From NCBI RefSeq assembly GCF_002288925.2, contig NW_022098072.1:18375491-18439490 (forward strand): 64,000 nt of DNA. Direction: 5' to 3'. This DNA comes from Delphinapterus leucas. Taxonomy: Eukaryota > Chordata > Mammalia > Artiodactyla > Monodontidae. The first letter of the stretch is position 1, and every line of letters begins with the position of its first letter. Shown here piece after piece: positions 57,245 to 64,000 of this stretch. The notes beneath the pieces were generated by a model. That model was given only the letters and a program-made list of their open reading frames with translations. It did not search any database and was not told the DNA's origin. A program made the translations under genes and the position numbers.

Positions 57245-57955
57245 TTTTAGGAGAGGGGAAACAAAATTTTTTTTCTTTCCAAGATCCAATTATTAGTTGC
57301 AACTTGCCTTGACCTGTTACGGATGGGCGCTGTGAAAGCACGGCAACGTGAGGCAGTCTGAGTGGTTCACAGTCGCTGCTATACCCAGAACCTAGCAGGT
57401 CAGGCACTTAAAAATATGTACTATGTGTAATAACTTTGTTATATAAACAAGTGACCAGATAAGCCCATGTTAGTTGATCTGAGAACTCTCTCCACAGTGT
57501 TCATAATAATATAACTGTTTTCAATATTGTGAAATATTTTCTTTCTAAAGGTGAACTTATTATTTAGGACTCTGGAGAGAATGTTTTAAACTCAATAGAC
57601 AGTAACTAGCCGCGATCATAGAAAACAAGTGATAACAGCAAGTAAGTGCCCAAGCACACACACTGGATTGCGAGCTGGCCCCTGGGTTATACAGACTCAC
57701 AAGCTCATCCGGGAGCCAGCGCAGAGCCCTCGTCCTACACTTTTGCTGAACTGATTCCAGCCAGGCCACCCATGGATTACAAGTGACATGGAAGCCATCG
57801 TCAGTTTTTTAAACCAGCGCTGTTTCCTAGGCTGCATAACAGGCTAGCATCTGTGGTCCTTTACTTTAACCAAATAAACTGCGTGAAGGAACTCCCTCTT
57901 CAAAGCCAAATTACCAAATCAGCGCTCAAAAGGTGAAGCTCCGACTGCTTTCTAC
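57245..57955. other. Unassigned, 0.7 kb, upstream of CpG island 3
   Basis: Single-copy look with no recognisable repeat. It borders the CpG island and could contain promoter-proximal elements or an exon; I see no clear splice-bounded frame. Confidence 0.35.
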
Positions 57956-57959
57956 TTTT

Positions 57960-58345
57960 GACTGCGATCCCCGCCGCCCCTGTAATTCGCAGAACGTTTC
58001 GTAGACCCTTGGAAGGCGGGAAACACCGGCTTCCCAGCCCCTCTCCTTCCCGGAGCGTGGACCCGGGGTCAACCCCCACCACAAGCACATGCAACCCTTA
58101 TTTCTCTAGAATGCCTCCTTTTTGTACCGGTGACCTAAAGATCCTTCTTAACCGCCCCCTTCACTCCATCGCTCGGCTGTGAACCCCAGTGCAGAAAGTG
58201 AAAGTGGGCGCAGGGCCCTGCCGCTGCCTCGGAGCGCGCGCGCCGGGGGTGAGGGCGGGGCGCGAGGACGTCCTCCCATCACGTGACGCGCGGCGCCCCA
58301 ATCCCAGCCCCGCCGCGCCGCGTGCGCCGACTGGGCCTGGGAAAC
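57960..58345. promoter_or_regulatory. CpG island 3
   Basis: CpG-dense, with its core at 58205-58335 ('ggagcgcgcgcgccgggggt'). It contains GC-box-like 'agccccgcc', a palindromic E-box TCACGTGA and 'ggacgtcc' just upstream. No TATA box is obvious. Most likely a TATA-less promoter, gene unknown. Confidence 0.75.
58279..58286. promoter_or_regulatory. Palindromic E-box TCACGTGA
   Basis: Exact TCACGTGA in CpG island 3, the preferred core of USF and MITF/TFE basic helix-loop-helix factors, 7 bases after a GACGTC (58267-58272) typical of CREB/ATF half-sites. Confidence 0.6.
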
Positions 58346-58349
58346 TCAT

Positions 58350-59735
58350 CTCTGTCAATGAAAGTTGTCATTTGGGCTGTTACCTCCTAAACAGTGTATA
58401 GAGGGCTTTACACCTCCTTCCGCTTCAGACCACCCCCACCCCCGCCACTACCTGTAGACGTGGAGAGTCAGACGTCCCGAACTCGGGGCTCCTGGACACT
58501 GTGCACAATCAACCTTTCATCAACCGCTACCTGCTTCATGTGGGAAAGAGCACTTCCTTTTAGGTGTGTCTTCAGGTGGGCCCAGGAAGGCCTCAGTTCT
58601 CTCTGGTTTGTTTGCTGGGAAGGGAGCTAGGACTGTACGCCTCCTTCCTCCAAAGCAGAAGAGCAGAGAGATGGTTAGAAGGAGTCCGAAGCCTTTGGGC
58701 CCCAACATACGACCCGGAGAGTCTCCCTGTCGCCACCTTTCCTAATTTCAGAAAGGGGACCTGCGAGCCCCTGGAAAAGCGGCAGATAGATGCAGACGTC
58801 AGCCCTTCTTTTACAATATTTCAAATATCTCTGAATCTTTTTCTCCACTGGAGTCTTCATGCTTAATTCAGTATCTTAAAACAATTTAAAAGAGCTGGAG
58901 TCCTAATAGATAAAGTTTTGCCCTTTCCAAGACTTCTGGGAGGCTTAACTGTAGCTTCACGGTTTTTACCCCCAATATCCACCACGAAACAAAAGCTGGC
59001 TTTCCCGAAGTCAATGACAATAGGAAAACTGGTTTAATCCACCTCTGGGTAGGCAACCCCCAGCCCCCAAGCCCTCCTTCACACTCCAACCTGCCCTGAG
59101 GTATGTTTGTGTAACCAGAGACTGATTGTAGCTGCCTCGCCGTTTCTCCCCGGGAAAGCTTAGTTTGAATTCCTTGAAGTTGCTTGTTTTCTAGGTTAAT
59201 CTAGGCGAGCAGAGAAGATGCCACTCGGAAAACAGCTGGGTTTCCTGCTCGGCATCTTCAGGAGCGGGCTGAGCTGCGCAGGTGTGCGGGTTGTGACTGC
59301 ATTGAAGAGGGTGGCGTTAAAAGGTCTTTAAAACGTTACGTTTGAGATTTTAGGAAATATATTTTCCAAGACTACGGTGGCAAAATATTCGGGCTAAGAT
59401 TTTAGTGAAGAGAATCATGCCCAGGGTTAGTAAGAAGAACAGTGATTTGGAGCTTTGCTCTTGCTTAATCTGAAACCCTGGCGATGCTGATAGGTATCTC
59501 TCCGGCATTTATTATTTGGTATTTTAAAACGGTTTAGAAAGAGGGCCGTTAGGATTGATTATTACGGTTTCTTTGAAGGATAGAATTCCGTGTCACCAAC
59601 TTGTAAGGGTAAATGAAATGCAGAACCGGGTACACCTTATTTTGGGAGTGTTGAACTTTGCTTTCCGAATTTATGAAATGTGAAGGGGAGCAAGGATGTC
59701 TGCGCTGGTTGAACCAGGGCAGGAGCGTTTATTAC
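58350..59735. other. Unassigned, 1.4 kb between CpG islands
   Basis: Repeat-free in appearance. 59195-59280 is bounded by a pyrimidine-rich tract ending in AG and by CAG/GT, and carries an ATG (59218) with 37 codons before a stop at 59331. This is a weak exon candidate only. Confidence 0.35.
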
Positions 59736-59739
59736 TCTC

Positions 59740-60625
59740 CAGTCACGGAAAAGCTGCGCCCAAAGTTTTGCAGAGCTTTGGGACTGTGGCGAGGGGGGCG
59801 AGGAGCGGTAGCGGCTCTGGGGACGGGGCTCTCAGCCGGCCTGCGGTGGACGCAGTTGGGAGCTGACCGTTCACCGGAGACGCCGTGGGAGGCCGGGGGG
59901 TCGAGGTAAGACACAGCTAAAGGGGGACCCCGCTGGAGACAGGCTTTCCCCGCAGGGTCATTGCTGAACAAACACTTTCCACGGTGAATTCTACGGAGCT
60001 CGGAGTGTGTGCAACTAGCGGCTCTCGATTGTAGTATATTAGCCTAAATTAAGAATTAAAAAAAAAAAAAAAAAACCGGCAGCGAAGCTTCAGCTCGAAG
60101 ACAAGCGAGGACCTGTGACCGAGCGGAGATAGCTTCTCAATTACGCACCTCTACTCCGTGCTCGAACTCCTTTCTTTAAAGTCGCTCACCCCCTCAAAAA
60201 AGGGGGTGGGGGCATGAGAATTACCAAAACGTTGTGTTCCTTTGGACGCGATGAGTAGGAAAGAATTAAGTGTCCTGACATCAGGTCCAGAGGACTCTCG
60301 ACATAGGTTGAATTCGTCATTTTGTCTCGAGGTTCGCGGGGCACCAGGACAAGCTTGCAGGACAAGCTTCCAGAGAAATCCTTTCCCGGATGCCCCTGCA
60401 GGCACAAGCCTCATCACTTCCTAAGAGTAACTTTCTTGTAGCAGATTTCGCGGCTCGGATGACTGGGTGTAGAAACTGTAAGGTCAGTTTCTGCGCGCGC
60501 GTCCGAGAGGCTGAGTGGGGAAGGCACTCCCGCGATCCGGCCTCTGGTCGCGCCGTTCGCCCCAGTCGGGTGACAGTGGGCAGGTCTCAGGAGCCTCCGC
60601 AGACCTCGGAGCATCCCGAAGGCTT
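59740..60625. promoter_or_regulatory. CpG-rich block 4 (two cores)
   Basis: Cores at 59740-59925 ('ggaggccggggggtcgaggt') and 60440-60625 ('gtttctgcgcgcgcgtccga'), with a less CpG-dense, A-run-bearing stretch between (A17 near 60059-60075). Weaker than islands 1 to 3. Confidence 0.55.
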
Positions 60626-60629
60626 GATG

Positions 60630-62340
60630 ATTATTATTTTATTTATTTATTTATTTTTGGCTGGAAGAGAAGAGGGCCCCTTGTCGAGAGGATTAGAGTG
60701 CGCATTTTTCTCTCGCCTGGCGCACCGCCTAACTCCTGAGCAGCTGCGCACTTCCCTCTTCCCGGTTTTGAAAGCCAGAGAGATGAGTCAAACTCAGATG
60801 CAGAGGAATGACAATCTGAGCAGCTCGCCCAGTTTCTACCGACTTCCCCCACCCCCGCCCCACCTTCCTTTAGGTCCTATGTTCGAGGCAAGTCTATAGG
60901 TTAGGCTTGGGCGGAAGAGGGTCTGGGCAGGTGCCATCTGGGGGCGCCTACCCTGTTTTGTCACATTCTCCTTGGGGGTTAAGGAGCCACTGACTGCGTT
61001 TCCCTTTGATAACCAGGCTGGGCACGTGAACTCAGCCGTCTCGGCACTCTGGGGGACGGACCCTTAGGGTTTTTCTTTTTTCCTTGTTTCAGCGGAGACT
61101 TCTAGGGCAAAAATTTTTTTTAAGTTTTAAATATTTTGATGTATATAGAAACGAAAAATAAAATTTCCAAACGGGAGGCGGGGAACCAAAGGAAAAATCT
61201 GATTCGGAGGTGTTTCTGCTCAGCGGTCATTGTCGACGGTACCCCTGTGCAGGACAGAGGAAGAGCGTTTCTGAAGAGAACTGGTTAAGTAGAACCTTTA
61301 GCAGTAACGTAACAGGAAAGACACAAGTGGGGAAAATAATAAAATGCACAGTAGATACACGATACAGATGATTTGAGAAGCTCTGCCCCCACTGAAAGCC
61401 TTGTTGGACACAAATTATTTGGTTGCTTTCACAGTATTACATCTTTTTTTTAATCGAACTTCTTTTTTTTCCATCAGCCAACTAGACTTGGTTCCTTAAT
61501 TAGAAGGCACAATGAAGTTTCTTACAGATGTAGTCAGCCACAAACTCTGATCCAAAAGAATCAGTGTAATTAATTTTAGGGGACATCTTTAGTTTATAAG
61601 GCCTGAAATTAAAATATGATGTGTTTTAAACATTGTGGTACAAAAACACAGGGAAACATATTTGTTCCAGAGCCTTGTAGTGACACCATTTCCTTGCTCT
61701 GTGTTCAGTGAAAAAGGCTTCAGTAGGATATGGCTACTCTCTCTCTCATTCCAGTACCTCTTTATGATCAAAAAAAATCTTAGAAAATTCTACTCTAAAA
61801 ATATTTCCTGATTTTAAAAAGCCAAGAAGACAAGATGAAATCCTTTACATACCACATGGTCCTGAACAAATCACACAAATATTTTTTCTCATAACCTCAG
61901 TGTTATAAAGAATATGCTTGAACAGAAATTCATCTAAATATAGTTTTTAAATATGTATAATTTAATCTGAATGAATGTTGCCAAACTCCTAGTACACCAA
62001 AATATAAGCACAAAGGCCAAATTCTTTATAATAATTGTCACATAAATGAGATAAACCACTGGTTCTTCTTGGTGAAGTGAAAGTTAATTGATTGATCATT
62101 TCTAAATTGAATATATAATGTCAAGACATTATTAAGTGAGATTTCCAAACATATCCAGTTCTTAATTCTTCTGGTATCCTGCCTTTTAAACTCTCTATAT
62201 AGTATGTTAAAGATGTGGCATTGTAAATTGTTTCCTCGGCATTGGAAAGAAGCAGAAAGTGAATATGTTTTCTATAACATTCAACCCTCCCCTGGCAAAA
62301 ACCCTATGGTTTAGACTGTATTTTAATGTATGCCATATTT
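60630..62340. other. Unassigned, 1.7 kb
   Basis: GC-moderate to about 61050, then AT-rich. 60635-60656 is a TTTATTTA run. The frame 60390-60899 (169 codons, plus) ends in a Pro-rich segment without a known domain. Confidence 0.4.
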
Positions 62341-62354
62341 TGAAATCAGTTTTT

Positions 62355-62750
62355 GTTTTTGTTTTATAAATTTATTTATTTTTGGCTGTGTTGGGTCTTC
62401 GTTGCTGCATGTGGGCTTTCTCTAGTTGCGGCAAAGGGGGGCTACTCTTTGTTGTGGTGCATGGGCTTCTCATTGCAGTGGCTTCTCTTGTTGTGGAGCA
62501 CTGGCTGTAGGTGTGCGGGCTTCAGTAGTTGTGGCGTGCGGGCTTCAGTAGTTGTGGCGTGCGGGCTTCAGTAGTTGTGGCACGCATGCTCAGTAGTTGT
62601 GGCTTGAGGGCTCTTGAGCGCAGGCTCAGTAGTTATGGCACAAGGGCCCAGTTGCTCTGTGACATGTGGGATCTTCCCAGACCAGGGCTCAAACCCTCAT
62701 CCCCTGCACTGGCAGGCGGATTCTTAACCACTGCACCACCAGGGAAGCCC
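62355..62750 (-). mobile_element. CHR SINE, long form, with internal triplication
   Basis: 'tttatttatttttggctgtg' on the left, 'gcaccaccagggaagccc' on the right. A perfect 14-bp duplication tgaaatcagttttt at 62341-62354 and 62751-62764. A 23-bp unit is present three times at 62513-62581, making it the longest SINE of the window. Confidence 0.96.
62513..62581 (-). repeat. 23-bp tandem repeat, three exact copies, in a SINE
   Basis: Units at 62513-62535, 62536-62558 and 62559-62581, each beginning gtgcgggcttcagtagttg and ending tggc. Other long SINEs here hold one or two diverged versions. Confidence 0.95.
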
Positions 62751-62764
62751 TGAAATCAGTTTTT

Positions 62765-64000
62765 AACAAACTTCAGCCTCTATGCAAGAACAACTTATTA
62801 TCCTTCAGTAGATCTTTATGGCTACTTTAAATAAAAGTTTTAAAAAAGTAAATACCAAGAGAGAATATTACAAAGTAAAGTCTGTATCTTCTTAGAAGTT
62901 CATATCCATTTGAGTCTTTGGATTCATAATTACATTTCATTTTACAGGGATAAAGTCTTTTAAGGGGACATAGACCTGTATTATCATCTCCCTTTGACAG
63001 AGGGGGAGATTGTTCTGACAAAAATAAAATGTTTCTGCTAAACAGACTGTCTCCTGGGTTCAGGTCACATCACCAAGATTTTGGTTTGCTATATTTAAGT
63101 AAATAAGAAAAAAAAAATGTTGGCCTTGCAAACGCTGCTTCTTTTATGACTGTGATCCCTTCACTTACCTGCCCCGTACTGTACACTTACACTACGTACT
63201 TATAGGCAGCTGAGGAGTACTGAGCAGTAAAAATCTTCTTGATGGGCAATCTAATTTAAATGACAACTGTGTATTGGACATATGATATAAGGGGGGAAAC
63301 GTAAAAAGTAGAAGACATGAAACCCAGAGTTTACAAATAAAAATGCTTCACCAATAAACATAAGGTACTGGGATGGATCATGTTACTTTCCCTGCAAATT
63401 TGTTTAATAGCAGTATGTTAAGTTTTGCTCTAAGTAACTTCTTGCTGTCTAAATTGTTGGTGAGCTTTGTTATGTCTTATGGAGAACCTGAAAGTGTGGG
63501 CCAGGAATATAAGTTTTTTTAATCGTTTCTCTCAGTTTATTTATCTCTCTTTTTTAACACTAGGATAATTGCTTAATTGATGGTACAAGTTTAGTCCTTT
63601 CTAAACAAAATGACTTATTTGTTCTTTAAAGTTAATGACATTTCTCAGTTGCACTTGATTAAGAGACTCATTGTATTTAGGAAACTGTCCGGTCGTGTCT
63701 CCTGAACTGGTTAGTGGTGATGATGCTGCATTTAGGACTCAAGTTTCCCTAAGTACTGCTATCAATCCACTTACAATTTTTTTTTTTATTAGAAGTAGGT
63801 TGGAGAGGTTGTCCTTAGAAAGCTTGTCTTCTCTATACTTGTAAGAGGAATTTTGGAGTATTTCTTTACCTAGTGGAAATTTTAAAAATATTTGGAGGTA
63901 TTACAAACTACTGGAAATGACTAGAAACTAGTGAAAAGGAGAGATCTCTGGGCTTTATAATAGACATTTGGGGGAGAGCTTCCAGAGTATGTATTTTGAA
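62765..64000. other. Unassigned, 1.2 kb to the window end
   Basis: AT-rich, no repeat recognised. No gene fragment seen entering from the right edge. Confidence 0.4.

Noticed and set aside
60390..60899. 169-codon plus frame ending in a Pro-rich segment
   Set aside because: It starts in non-CpG flank, crosses a TTTATTTA run and has no recognisable domain.
1..64000. Endogenous retrovirus with gag, pol or env
   Set aside because: No retroviral protein similarity or paired LTRs were seen; the reverse-transcriptase-like frames are LINE-1 ORF2.

Overview
This is mammalian nuclear DNA, almost certainly from a whale or dolphin. The main evidence is 25 tRNA-derived SINEs of the CHR type (Cetacea-Hippopotamus-Ruminantia), mostly the young 200-bp form that expanded in cetaceans. 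They occur with cetartiodactyl LINE-1 3' ends, and I saw no Bov-tA or BovB element of the kind a ruminant would carry. No protein-coding gene, tRNA, rRNA or other functional RNA gene could be recognised. The only long reading frames with recognisable protein similarity are decayed or truncated LINE-1 ORF2 fragments.

Layout. Positions 1-34,000 are densely packed with repeats. CHR SINEs lie singly, in tandem and nested inside LINE-1 copies, many with clean target-site duplications (TSDs) that fix their exact borders. A young 5'-truncated LINE-1 (6008-7941) sits inside an older LINE-1 3' UTR and itself holds a SINE. An ancient LINE-1 (9240-11920) carries four SINEs. A second young LINE-1 (16033-17466) keeps the C-terminal third of ORF2 open. 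Old L2 and MIR fragments fill much of the rest. From 34,000 to 47,500 there is a second three-layer nest (34260-35495), a long ancient LINE-1 (39130-42325) and a young LINE-1 that brought about 470 bp of foreign 3' flanking DNA with it (45236-46328).

From about 47,500 to 60,700 the character changes. Four to five CpG-rich blocks (47515-48275, 51460-52215, 57960-58345, 59740-59925, 60440-60625) lie in sequence with very few young insertions; no SINE occurs between 50,094 and 62,354. This looks like promoter or regulatory territory next to a gene, but I could not identify the gene or a convincing exon. The last 3 kb is AT-rich with one SINE.

Two 100-N gaps (20036-20135, 45724-45823) both fall inside young high-copy repeats. 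I found no evidence for an undescribed biological system. The most interesting signals are LINE-1 3' transductions, twin-priming inversions, repeated use of one SINE target site, and the CpG-island cluster.
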